From assembly GCA_023443455.1 (NCBI GenBank), contig JAEZUE010000103.1:1-64000 (forward strand): a stretch of 64,000 bases of DNA. The letters are read 5' to 3'. The notes below the pieces were generated by a model. The model did no database searches. It was not told where the DNA came from and saw nothing but the letters and a program-made list of their open reading frames with translations. This stretch comes from Verrucomicrobiota bacterium. GTDB lineage: Bacteria > Verrucomicrobiota > Verrucomicrobiia > Opitutales > Opitutaceae. Numbering within the stretch: the stretch's first letter is position 1; each line of letters opens with the position of its first letter. The position numbers were made by a program, and so were the translations under genes. This document shows positions 42,407 to 49,487 of the stretch, piece by piece.

Positions 42407-42440
42407 CGAACCAACAACCGACGCGGCGAAGGCCGCCTGA
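41193..42440 (+). CDS. Overlapping frame-B protein, WPTP-repeat family
   Basis: This 415-codon frame is offset +1 from the methyltransferase and starts four bases later. It begins MSWHFSLALVA, has a middle SWKTPQCSLL and EYSETWPQWGTMRDGEC, then five (W/L)PTP units (NLPTPTAS, TWPTPTAT, QWPTPRAI, LWPTPQAQ, TIPTPCST) about 45 residues apart, and ends in LNPTWVEWLMGWPLGWTD. I recall this combination from phage proteins annotated as hypothetical. If translated it would share its coding DNA with Dcm. High GC alone keeps shadow frames open, so expression is not proven, but the spaced repeats make this more than a simple shadow. Confidence 0.5.
   Translation: MSWHFSLALVAASSGASSSGGAPSAPSSATPTPAPSLRPGRTTDALIRSQFGTTCGRSPSATTRCADSSGSFAASAIRSSSRAASHARTSRAPAKAQDSTAHAPAYGLSSPESFARFCRATSSWKTPQCSLLAGLDEYSETWPQWGTMRDGECSAQSMPAHLIAGCGFGYGPNLPTPTASRYGTNQSQSDGATVRDSLDAMARKNTWPTPTATLGTHGGRVTPRKGSEGGTLIEAVSARQQWPTPRAIDGRSATNNTTDGALQRRLEMGLANLAESVQIDNRKLWPTPQAQDSKQNGPRLKSAAVMLGQAVMFPEAIAERERERETIPTPCSTDWKGSMKDGQRRGQLTDPAQGVIPAGGSLNPTWVEWLMGWPLGWTDCAASATGKCQQWSDSHGIASPQKRPDEPTTDAAKAA
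42147..42168. repeat. GA dinucleotide repeat, 11 units, inside the Dcm overlap
   Basis: Eleven consecutive GA units (22 bases) lie in the variable region of both frames, encoding alternating Arg and Glu in each. Dinucleotide slippage would change frame: gaining one unit joins frame A upstream to frame B downstream; losing one unit joins frame B upstream to frame A downstream. This makes it a candidate contingency locus. Confidence 0.85.
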
Positions 42441-42448
42441 ATTTCCCC

Positions 42449-44491
42449 ATGCAGCAAACCCTTCCCACCGCCCTTTCCCTCCGCGCCGCCGGCGTTGCCT
42501 GCATCCCTTGCAAGCGCGACAAGCTGCCGACGATCAAATGGTCCGAGTTCCAGCGCCGCCTGCCAACCGATGATGAACTGAATACATGGTTCGCCGACGG
42601 GAAAGCCTCCGTCGCTCTCGTCGCCGGTGACGTCTTCACTCTCGACTTTGACGAGAAGTACCGCCGCGGAATCCTCGCCGAGTACGTGAAGAGGGCAGAG
42701 CAAGTCGGCATCGACGAGCTCGTCGGCCGGCTGATCGTGCAGACGACTCCGTCGGGCGGATATCACCTTGTCTTCCGCTGCGACTTCGGCGCCGAGGTCA
42801 GAAACCTAAAGCTCGCCTGCAAGGCGAACCGAGAGGTCATGATCGAGACCCGCGGCGCCGGCGGCTATTTCCTGATCGCCCCGTCCGAAGGCTATCAGCT
42901 CATCCGCGGCGATTGGGCCGCCATCCCGGAAGTGACCGAAGATGAACGCGACGCGCTCATTTCGCTAGCCCGCTCGTTCGACGAGACCGAACCGAAGGAG
43001 GTACACGCTGCCCCGACGCTTGCGGCCGACGGCGCAACGCCGGGCGACGACTACGACGCGCGCGCCGACATTCCCGAGCTTCTCCGGGCCCATGGCTGGA
43101 CTCACGCGGCCGGCAAGTACTGGACTCGTCCCGGGAAGACACGCGGCATCTCCGCGTCATGGGACGTCATCCCTCGGCGGCTGTGGGTATTCTCCACGTC
43201 GACCGAGTTCGAGCCGCAACACGTGTACCGCCCTTGGCACGTATTCGCGATCCTCTGTTGCGATGGTGACTTCCGGGAAGCCGCCAAGCAGCTTCGCAAG
43301 CTCGGATACGGCGGGGCCCGGCCGGCGCCGGCACCAAGCCAGCCGCCCCGCCTGTCTCCGCCCATGCCAATGCCGGAGCACGTCGACGGCGAGCCACCGG
43401 AGACCGAGGGCATGGAGCTCTCGCCTGAGCAGGCCAAGGCAGAGGCTCGGCTTGCCCGCCTGCGTGAGATTCTCGCGTCCTGCGAGTTCGACGACTCAAT
43501 CGAGCCGCCGCCGCTTCGCCCGGTGTTCTCGCTCGCGATCGGTGGCGAGCTGCGCCCGATCTCCACACCCGGGAACATCACCGCACTGATCGCCCAGGCC
43601 AAGGCCGGCAAGACGGCGTTCATGACGGCCATGATCGCGGCGACGATGTCCGACCCGACCGTCGACGCAGATTTCCTATCCGTCGTCTCTGCGCCGAACC
43701 CGGATGGAGGTGCGGTCCTCTACGTCGACACCGAGCAGAGCCGCGACGATTTCTGGCACATCACCAAGCGGGCAATGCGCCGCGCAGGAGCCAAGCAACG
43801 GCCCGAGTGGCTACACTCGTATTGCCTGACCGGTCTCGCCGTGGCAGATGCCAAGGCGTGCGTCTGGCAGGCCGTCGCAGACGCCTACGTCCGGCACGGT
43901 CGTATCCACGCCATCTTCATCGACGGCGTCGCGGACCTCGTCCTCGACGTCAACAGCGCAGAGGAGTGCAACAGTTTTCTGGCCGAGCTGCACGCGCTGG
44001 CGATCGGCTTCGACTGCCCGATCGTGACAGTCCTCCACCTCAACCCGAAGAGCGGAAACGGTGGCTTTGAGAAGGCCCGAGGCCACCTCGGCTCCCAGCT
44101 CGAGCGCAAGGCCGAGACGAACCTCAGGATCGAGAAGGACGGCGACGTGTCGGTCGTGTGGTCCGAGAAGCAGCGCAGGGCCCCGATCTTCAAGGACAAG
44201 GGCCCGCGCTTCAAGTGGTCGGACGAGGCTGGCATGCATGTGACGGCGCAGGCTGAGGATGCCGGGGCTAAGGTCAGCAAGAGGGAGCAGACATATCACG
44301 ATCTCGCCGCCGAGGTCCTTGGCGACGGAGGAACAAAGACTTGGTCCGAACTGATGGCCGCGTGTACCGCAGCCCGCACAACGCCAGACGCCACTCCGGC
44401 GCGAAAAACCGTTGAGGGGTGGATACAGCAAATGAAGAAGACTGGGGCTGTTTCCCTTTCCTTCGGTGCCTATCGCCTGAAGCAACCCTGA
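42449..44491 (+). CDS. Bifunctional primase-polymerase and RepA-like helicase
   Basis: This 680-residue protein has an N-terminal archaeo-eukaryotic primase (prim-pol) domain (VFTLDFDEKYRRG with acidic residues, TPSGGYHLVFR with the catalytic His, residues 50-150) and a C-terminal RecA-fold helicase: Walker A AQAKAGKTAFMTA near residue 385, Walker B AIFIDGVADLV, and TVLHLNP. A winged-helix tail follows. It should initiate and drive phage replication. An iteron array starts at its stop codon. Confidence 0.85.
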   Translation: MQQTLPTALSLRAAGVACIPCKRDKLPTIKWSEFQRRLPTDDELNTWFADGKASVALVAGDVFTLDFDEKYRRGILAEYVKRAEQVGIDELVGRLIVQTTPSGGYHLVFRCDFGAEVRNLKLACKANREVMIETRGAGGYFLIAPSEGYQLIRGDWAAIPEVTEDERDALISLARSFDETEPKEVHAAPTLAADGATPGDDYDARADIPELLRAHGWTHAAGKYWTRPGKTRGISASWDVIPRRLWVFSTSTEFEPQHVYRPWHVFAILCCDGDFREAAKQLRKLGYGGARPAPAPSQPPRLSPPMPMPEHVDGEPPETEGMELSPEQAKAEARLARLREILASCEFDDSIEPPPLRPVFSLAIGGELRPISTPGNITALIAQAKAGKTAFMTAMIAATMSDPTVDADFLSVVSAPNPDGGAVLYVDTEQSRDDFWHITKRAMRRAGAKQRPEWLHSYCLTGLAVADAKACVWQAVADAYVRHGRIHAIFIDGVADLVLDVNSAEECNSFLAELHALAIGFDCPIVTVLHLNPKSGNGGFEKARGHLGSQLERKAETNLRIEKDGDVSVVWSEKQRRAPIFKDKGPRFKWSDEAGMHVTAQAEDAGAKVSKREQTYHDLAAEVLGDGGTKTWSELMAACTAARTTPDATPARKTVEGWIQQMKKTGAVSLSFGAYRLKQP

Positions 44492-44655
44492 ACCCTGAAG
44501 TAACCCTGAAACCAACCCTGATCATGGTTAACCCTGAAGTAACCCTGAAACCAACCCTGACTCAGGGTTAACCCTGAACCCTGAGCGCGCCCGTATATAT
44601 ATATACGGGCGCTCAGGGTGAGGGTTATGCGGATAGAAGTTACCCCCAACCCTGA
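44484..44655. other. Iteron array with AT-centred palindrome, probable phage replication origin
   Basis: AACCCTGA occurs at 44484, 44491, 44502, 44514, 44530, 44541, 44553, 44570, 44577 and 44648, with an inverted TCAGGGTT at 44562 and two near matches at 44613-44626. A 31-bp block (44491-44521) is repeated exactly at 44530-44560. The array encloses a palindrome from about 44580 to 44618 whose centre is GTATATATATATAC flanked by GCCC/GGGC and CCTGAGC/GCTCAGG. Iterons plus an AT-rich melting site directly after the primase-helicase gene are the layout of a theta-type origin. Confidence 0.75.
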
Positions 44656-44667
44656 ACCACAAATCCA

Positions 44668-44907
44668 ATGACCAACGACCACACCCAACACCTCACACTC
44701 CGCGATCAGCTCGCCCTCTCCGCCCTCCCTGCCTGCATCACCTGGCGTCGTCACCACGGGCGAGATGAACTCATCGGCGACGGTGAGCCGGCGCACGCTC
44801 AGCCATCTCTCCCGATGGACCCATCCGACTCCGACCTCTCGGCTGTTGCCAACGCCGCCTACTTGTTCGCCGATGCCATGATCATTGCGCGAGCCCGTCG
44901 CGCATGA
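44668..44907 (+). CDS. Small phage protein near the origin
   Basis: This 79-residue protein starts 13 bases after the last iteron. It has the pattern TLRDQLALSALPACI with a later AYLFADAMIIAR helix, a combination seen in short accessory proteins that follow replication genes in many phages. No function is known. Confidence 0.55.
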   Translation: MTNDHTQHLTLRDQLALSALPACITWRRHHGRDELIGDGEPAHAQPSLPMDPSDSDLSAVANAAYLFADAMIIARARRA

Positions 44908-45204
44908 CCAGCGCAACACACAGCCCCGATGCCACCCCACCCCACCCCGCCGCCATGTGGCGGTCTGGAGCATCGGCCCGCAAATCGCCCGGAAACGGCA
45001 TTTGTCGCGTTCCGGCAGCAAGCCCGGGCTATTTGCAAAATTTGCCCACCGGCAAAACCTACAAATAGGCAAAATTTGCCTACCAAAAACAGGTGGACGG
45101 GGGTAGGGGGGCAAAAGTTGCCCACCTGCCAGACTGCGACCGACCCGGGTCCTTCACAAAAAACGCGCCAAGTTTCATGATTTGTTGCCACAACAACTAA
45201 ACTA
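44908..45204. promoter_or_regulatory. Regulatory gap before the packaging module, with three near-palindromes
   Basis: No gene is supportable in these 297 bases. Three related sites are present: GCAAAATTTGC (45035-45045), GGCAAAATTTGCC (45068-45080) and GGGCAAAAGTTGCCC (45109-45123). A TTGTTGCCACAACAA inverted repeat (45182-45196) sits just before the HNH start codon. The spacing suggests operators of a late or packaging promoter. Low-complexity C/A-rich DNA fills 44930-44960. Confidence 0.5.
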
Positions 45205-45585
45205 ATGCCAACACGACCGCAAAAATATCGCCCCCAATGTGCGGCAGATGGAAAGGCCCAGACGCGCCGCGAGTACGACATCCGGCGCGCCGCAGACCTA
45301 CGGCTATCCGCCGCGGCCAAGCTGCGCAGCTCGCAGGCATGGCGCCGCCTCGCCGTCCGATTCCTGGCCGCACATCCGATCTGCGGAATCTGCAGATCAG
45401 CGCTCGCGGCTCAGGCGCACCACGTCGAGCCCGTCGAGAGCCGTCCGGATCTGGCGCTCGACTGGGACAACCTCGCCCCGGTCTGTACCCGATGCCACGC
45501 CGCCTGCAGTTCGGTCGAGCGCCGCGGCGAGTCGACCGCGTACCTGTTCGACGGATTCGTCCGACGGCCTGCATTTTCCGCATGA
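45205..45585 (+). CDS. HNH endonuclease of the packaging module
   Basis: This 126-residue protein has the HNH fold: CGICRSAL, then QAHHVEPVESRPDLALDWDN and CTRCHAACS (zinc-binding cysteines and the catalytic HH). HNH nucleases beside TerS/TerL are needed for packaging in HK97-like phages. An N-terminal basic helix precedes the domain. The stop overlaps the homing endonuclease start by ATGA, so that gene may have inserted between HNH and TerS. Confidence 0.83.
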   Translation: MPTRPQKYRPQCAADGKAQTRREYDIRRAADLRLSAAAKLRSSQAWRRLAVRFLAAHPICGICRSALAAQAHHVEPVESRPDLALDWDNLAPVCTRCHAACSSVERRGESTAYLFDGFVRRPAFSA

Positions 45586-46082
45586 AAACAATCCCACTCA
45601 GCAAAGGTATGAACGCCATCGTCGACGACGAAGACTTCGACCGGATCTCGAAACACAAGTGGCATATCCAAAGCGCCTCTATGCTCTACGCTGTTCGCAA
45701 GGGAGCGCGCGATGAACACGGGAAGCGCATCCGCTACCAGATGCACCGAGAGGTAATCTCCGCTCCACGCGGAATCTTCGTCGACCACATCAACGGTAAC
45801 ACGCTCGATAATCGTCGCTGTAACCTTCGCTTTGCGACAACGCAGCAGAACGCATTCAACCGGAAGATGACTAGCGCGAACACGACAGGCTCGAAAGGTG
45901 TTTACCTGTGTCGCGCAACTGGGAGGTACTACGCTCAGATTTGCGTCAACGGGCGCGGGAAGCATCTCGGGTTTTTCGCTTCCATATCGGCAGCATCCGC
46001 TGCCTACGATAATGCAGCGCGCGCGAACTTCGGCGAGTTCGCCAAGACCAACGCAACACTCAACCAGGCGGAGGCCGCTTAA
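45582..46082 (+). CDS. Free-standing HNH-AP2 homing endonuclease
   Basis: This 166-residue protein combines an HNH motif (GIFVDHINGNTLDNRRCNLR, residues about 61-80, with DHINGN and the following N and R/N residues) with an AP2-like DNA-binding domain (TGSKGVYLCRATGRYYAQI, residues about 104-122). That pairing is typical of phage homing endonucleases. It lies exactly between the HNH packaging nuclease and TerS. The TerS GTG follows its stop after one base, with a GGAGG site inside its end. Confidence 0.8.
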   Translation: MKTIPLSKGMNAIVDDEDFDRISKHKWHIQSASMLYAVRKGARDEHGKRIRYQMHREVISAPRGIFVDHINGNTLDNRRCNLRFATTQQNAFNRKMTSANTTGSKGVYLCRATGRYYAQICVNGRGKHLGFFASISAASAAYDNAARANFGEFAKTNATLNQAEAA

Positions 46083-46083
46083 G

Positions 46084-46509
46084 GTGGGAGCAAGAGGTCC
46101 AGCCCCGAAGGATAAGCCGACGCTGTCGTTCCGCGTCGGCGTCCGCTGCCCATCCCGCTTGACAGGCGATGCTCGCGATGAGTTCCGCCGCGTCGTCCGG
46201 ATATTGACTGCGGGTGGGTGCCCGCCGATGGAGCCGGATGTGGATTCAATCGAGCGATACGCGCGAGCGACCGTGAAGGAGCGTGAGCTTTTCGATGAAC
46301 TCGAGAAAGAGAAGTGGGTAACTGCCGGAGACCGCGGCGGGATCAAGGTCCATCCGCTGATCACGGCTTGGCGCGCATGCAACGCTGTGTGCGAGGAGAC
46401 TGCGGCAGCGTTCGGATTCACGCCGGCGGCTAGATCGCGTATTCCGAAATCAAGTGCGACAGGCAAGTCCAACAACCCATTCAAGGCACACATCGAGAAT
46501 GACTCGTAA
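46084..46509 (+). CDS. terS: Terminase small subunit (P27 family)
   Basis: This 141-residue protein reads MGARGPAPKDKPTLSFRV from a GTG at 46084, the classic start of P27-type small terminases. A helical region with YARATVKERELFDELEKE and IKVHPLITAW follows, as in that family. It binds the phage pac or cos site and recruits TerL. The Shine-Dalgarno GGAGG lies within the preceding homing-endonuclease gene. Confidence 0.82.
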   Translation: MGARGPAPKDKPTLSFRVGVRCPSRLTGDARDEFRRVVRILTAGGCPPMEPDVDSIERYARATVKERELFDELEKEKWVTAGDRGGIKVHPLITAWRACNAVCEETAAAFGFTPAARSRIPKSSATGKSNNPFKAHIENDS

Positions 46510-49249
46510 CCGCAAAACACCGAATCGGCTCAAGGACTCCGCCACAGCCTACGCGATGAGCGTTGCCGCCGGCGAGTTGCCGGCGTGCAAGTGGGTCAAG
46601 CTTGCGTGCGAGCGCCATCTTCGAGACCTCGACAGCGGGCTCTTCCATTGGGACGTTGCCGCTGCTGAGAAGGCCGTCGCGTTCTTGCGCTTGCTTCGCC
46701 ACTACAAGGGCGAATACGCCGGTCAGCAGTTCGAGCCGCTGCCGTGGCAATGTTTCGTTGTCGGCTCGCTCTTTGGATGGAAGCAGAAAAAGAACGGATT
46801 GCGGCGCTTCCGATATGCGCTCGTCGTAGTTCCACGCAAGAACGGGAAAGCACTCGACGTCGACACCCCGATCGCTACGCCGTCAGGATGGAAGCGTCAC
46901 GGAGACCTCGTGGCGGGCGACTACGTTTTCGCGCCTACCGGAAAACCGATCCGCGTTGAAGCCGCAACTCCCCATTATTCAGGCCCTTGCATGGACGTCG
47001 TGCTATCCGACGGCGAGAGGATCACAGCGCACGAGAGGCACGAGTGGGTGACAGACCGGACGTGGTTCACTGGACGTGGCCGCGAGAAGCACCACGGTGC
47101 CCCGATGCCTCCGGTGGAAACGCTTCGAATTGGAGAGACGTTGCGCGGTGGAAGCCGGGGTGATTTCATTCACCGAATCCCGATAGCCGCACCGCTTTCG
47201 CTTCCCAATGTAGTTCTCCCGATCGATCCATACACGCTCGGGGCATGGCTTGGAGACGGAACAACTATTCGGGCGCATATCACATGCGCTGATCGCGAGA
47301 TCATTGATCGGATACAGTCGAACGGAACGGAGTGCCAAGTCTTCTGCAAAGCAGGGCTCGCAACCACATACCGATTCGGATCAGGGGACAGAAGCCAAGT
47401 GTCGAGGGATGCGTCGCCTCAGGCCATCATGCGGAAAGCTGGATTGCTCGGGAATAAGCACATCCCGGACGCATACCTACGGGCATCGCACGCGCAGCGC
47501 ATGGAGGTTTTGCGCGGGCTTATCGACACTGATGGCCACGTTACTCCACGCGGACAGATAGAGATCACGCTGACCAACGAGCGGCTAGTGCTTAATGCAA
47601 TGGAGCTAGTTAGAACGCTTGGAATGAAAGCCACGATCTCCACTGGGCGTTCAACCATAGACGGTCGCGATTGCGGAGTGAAATTCAGAATACGATTCCA
47701 CCCATCAAACAACGAACCGCTCGCCTACGTGAAGCGAAAGCGCGAACGCCAGCGAATACTTGGTTCAGGGAAGCGGCGCTGCATGGCGCGAACTATTATC
47801 GACGTTGTTCCGGTTGGTGATCGGCTCGTGAACTGCATCCAGGTTGAGGGCGGATTGTATCTCGCCGGCCGATCGATGGTCACAACACACAACAGCTTCC
47901 TCGGCGCTGGCATCGGCCTGAAGCTGCTTGCCGCAGACGGAGAGCATGGAGCCGAGGTCTACAGCGTCGCGACGAAGGAGGACCAGGCGCGCCTGCTATG
48001 GAACGACGGCCGGAAGATCGTGAGCCGCTCACCGGGAGCTGGTGAAGTCTTCAAGCGGACCGTGAAGGAAATTCGTCACGACGATTCGGATTCATTTTGG
48101 CGCGCGGTCGGGTCTGACTCTGAGACTCTCGACGGACTGAATCCTCATGGCGTGCTAGCCGACGAGCTGCACGCGTGGAAGTCCCGCGACCTCTGGGACG
48201 TGCTCGACTCGGCGACAGGCGCCCGCACTCAGCCGCTCTTCTTCCAGATCTCGACCGAGGGAAAAATCCGCGAAGGGATCTTCGATGAACAGGTCGCGCT
48301 GGTTCAGTCGGTACTCAGCGAACAGTCCCTCGCCGACGATGCAGGAGCGAACGTGTTCGGCATCATCTTCACCATTGACGACGACGACGACCCGATGGCG
48401 GAGGCATCGTGGTTCAAGGCGAATCCGAATCTTGGTTGCGGGAAGAGCCTCGAGTACATGCGGGATCAAGCCGCGAAAGCCCGCCTCTCGCCCGGCAAGC
48501 TTCGCGACTTCCTGACGAAGCAGCTCAACGTTCGGCAAGGGAAGGACGCCGATGGATGGCTCTCCGTCGAGCGCTGGCAAGCAAGCTGCCCCGTCGCGAT
48601 CAAGCCGGCCGACGCATTCGCCCGCCTCTCGGGCCTTGAGGTCGCCGCCGGCCTGGATCTTGCCCGCGCCGGCGACATGACCGCCGCCGCATTCTCGGCG
48701 CGCACCGCAGACGGCCGAGTTCTCACCGCGTGGAAGTACTGGCTCCCCGAGGAGGATCTCCGCGAACGCTGCCTGCGCGACGGCGCACCGTACGACCAAT
48801 GGGCGCGAGAAGGTTGGATCACTTTGACCGACGGCAACGTCACCGACTTCCGCGTTGTCGAGGCCGACATCGCCGAGCTCTGCGCTCAGCTCCATGTATC
48901 CGTTCTTCACTTCGATCCGATGGGCGCCTTCGATCTCGCGATGCGCCTTCGTGATGACCACGGCGTCAACGTCGTGGAGTTTCGCCAGACCTTCGGCAAC
49001 TTCGCCCTGCCGTGCCGCGAGTTCGAGCGCATGGTCGAAGGCGCGCTGATCGATCACGGCGGCAACCCGGTGGCATGCTACAACGTGGCCAACGCCGTGG
49101 CGCGAACCGGCCCGAGCGGAAACGTGATGCCCGACAAGGGCCGCAGCCGGAAGCGCATCGACGGTCTCGTCGCCGCGATCATGGCCACTGCCGGGCTGAT
49201 CGTACCAGAGTCCGGCCCCATCGAATTTGGCGCAATCTTCTCCCGATGA
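46499..49249 (+). CDS. terL: Terminase large subunit with an intein (precursor)
   Basis: The 916-residue precursor carries a 348-residue intein (residues 118-465), leaving a mature TerL of 568 residues. The Walker A motif VPRKNGK-S is split by the intein. Downstream are the ATPase region with LNPHGVLADELHAWKS (Walker B) and the nuclease domain (GLEVAAGLDLARAGDMTAAA and later VVEADIAELC, VLHFDPMGAF). It drives DNA into proheads and cuts genomes. The ATG at 46499 overlaps TerS by 11 bases. Confidence 0.88.
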   Translation: MTRNRKTPNRLKDSATAYAMSVAAGELPACKWVKLACERHLRDLDSGLFHWDVAAAEKAVAFLRLLRHYKGEYAGQQFEPLPWQCFVVGSLFGWKQKKNGLRRFRYALVVVPRKNGKALDVDTPIATPSGWKRHGDLVAGDYVFAPTGKPIRVEAATPHYSGPCMDVVLSDGERITAHERHEWVTDRTWFTGRGREKHHGAPMPPVETLRIGETLRGGSRGDFIHRIPIAAPLSLPNVVLPIDPYTLGAWLGDGTTIRAHITCADREIIDRIQSNGTECQVFCKAGLATTYRFGSGDRSQVSRDASPQAIMRKAGLLGNKHIPDAYLRASHAQRMEVLRGLIDTDGHVTPRGQIEITLTNERLVLNAMELVRTLGMKATISTGRSTIDGRDCGVKFRIRFHPSNNEPLAYVKRKRERQRILGSGKRRCMARTIIDVVPVGDRLVNCIQVEGGLYLAGRSMVTTHNSFLGAGIGLKLLAADGEHGAEVYSVATKEDQARLLWNDGRKIVSRSPGAGEVFKRTVKEIRHDDSDSFWRAVGSDSETLDGLNPHGVLADELHAWKSRDLWDVLDSATGARTQPLFFQISTEGKIREGIFDEQVALVQSVLSEQSLADDAGANVFGIIFTIDDDDDPMAEASWFKANPNLGCGKSLEYMRDQAAKARLSPGKLRDFLTKQLNVRQGKDADGWLSVERWQASCPVAIKPADAFARLSGLEVAAGLDLARAGDMTAAAFSARTADGRVLTAWKYWLPEEDLRERCLRDGAPYDQWAREGWITLTDGNVTDFRVVEADIAELCAQLHVSVLHFDPMGAFDLAMRLRDDHGVNVVEFRQTFGNFALPCREFERMVEGALIDHGGNPVACYNVANAVARTGPSGNVMPDKGRSRKRIDGLVAAIMATAGLIVPESGPIEFGAIFSR
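46850..47893 (+). other. Class 3 intein with LAGLIDADG homing endonuclease inside TerL
   Basis: The intein starts with Ala (ALDVDTPIATPSGWKRHGDL), not the usual Cys or Ser. It ends VTTHN with Ser as the +1 extein residue. It shows the class 3 W-C-T set: Trp in block B (RHEWVTD), Cys in block F (VNCIQVE) and Thr before the terminal His-Asn. A DOD homing-endonuclease domain is intact, with AWLGDGT and RGLIDTDGH carrying both catalytic aspartates. The insertion splits the P-loop GK-S, so TerL is inactive until splicing. Confidence 0.87.
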
Positions 49250-49464
49250 ACACCGACGGTCTGCTCAACGTGAAGCTCCTGGCAGCCGCGATTGGTGTTT
49301 GCGAAAAGACGATCTATCGCGCCCGCTGGTCCGGATTCGAGATGCCGGGCGGTGTCGCGACGGTCGCCGAGTTCCGAGATTGGCAGCGTGCCGAGTTGCG
49401 CAGGAAACGCGGTCGCCTCGGCCGGATGTCCAAAAATGTCCAATCTCGTGTGATGCCTTCCTAG
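49246..49464 (+). CDS. Small helix-turn-helix protein between terL and portal
   Basis: This 72-residue protein (ATGA overlap with terL) has an N-terminal helix-turn-helix (NVKLLAAAIGVCEKTIYR) and a basic tail. It may bind DNA at packaging or regulate the late operon. No family is assigned. Confidence 0.5.
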   Translation: MNTDGLLNVKLLAAAIGVCEKTIYRARWSGFEMPGGVATVAEFRDWQRAELRRKRGRLGRMSKNVQSRVMPS

Positions 49465-49487
49465 CATCACATGCCACGCTGTGATGC
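49464..49487 (+). promoter_or_regulatory. Hairpin abutting the portal start codon
   Basis: GCATCAC (49464-49470) and GTGATGC (49481-49487) form a perfect 7-bp stem with a 10-base loop directly before the GTG start at 49488. No Shine-Dalgarno site is visible upstream, so the hairpin could limit or time portal translation. Confidence 0.4.

Noticed and set aside
44484..44655. CRISPR array
   Set aside because: The repeats are 8 bases with short irregular spacing and share one large palindrome, and no cas gene is present. An iteron origin explains them better.
44885..45180. Overlapping short plus-strand frames in the gap before the HNH gene
   Set aside because: Low-complexity, no ribosome-binding site, no domain, and the same bases hold palindromic sites; treated as regulatory DNA.
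49464..49487. Shine-Dalgarno site for the portal gene
   Set aside because: No GGAGG-type sequence lies 5-10 bases upstream of 49488; only the hairpin is visible.
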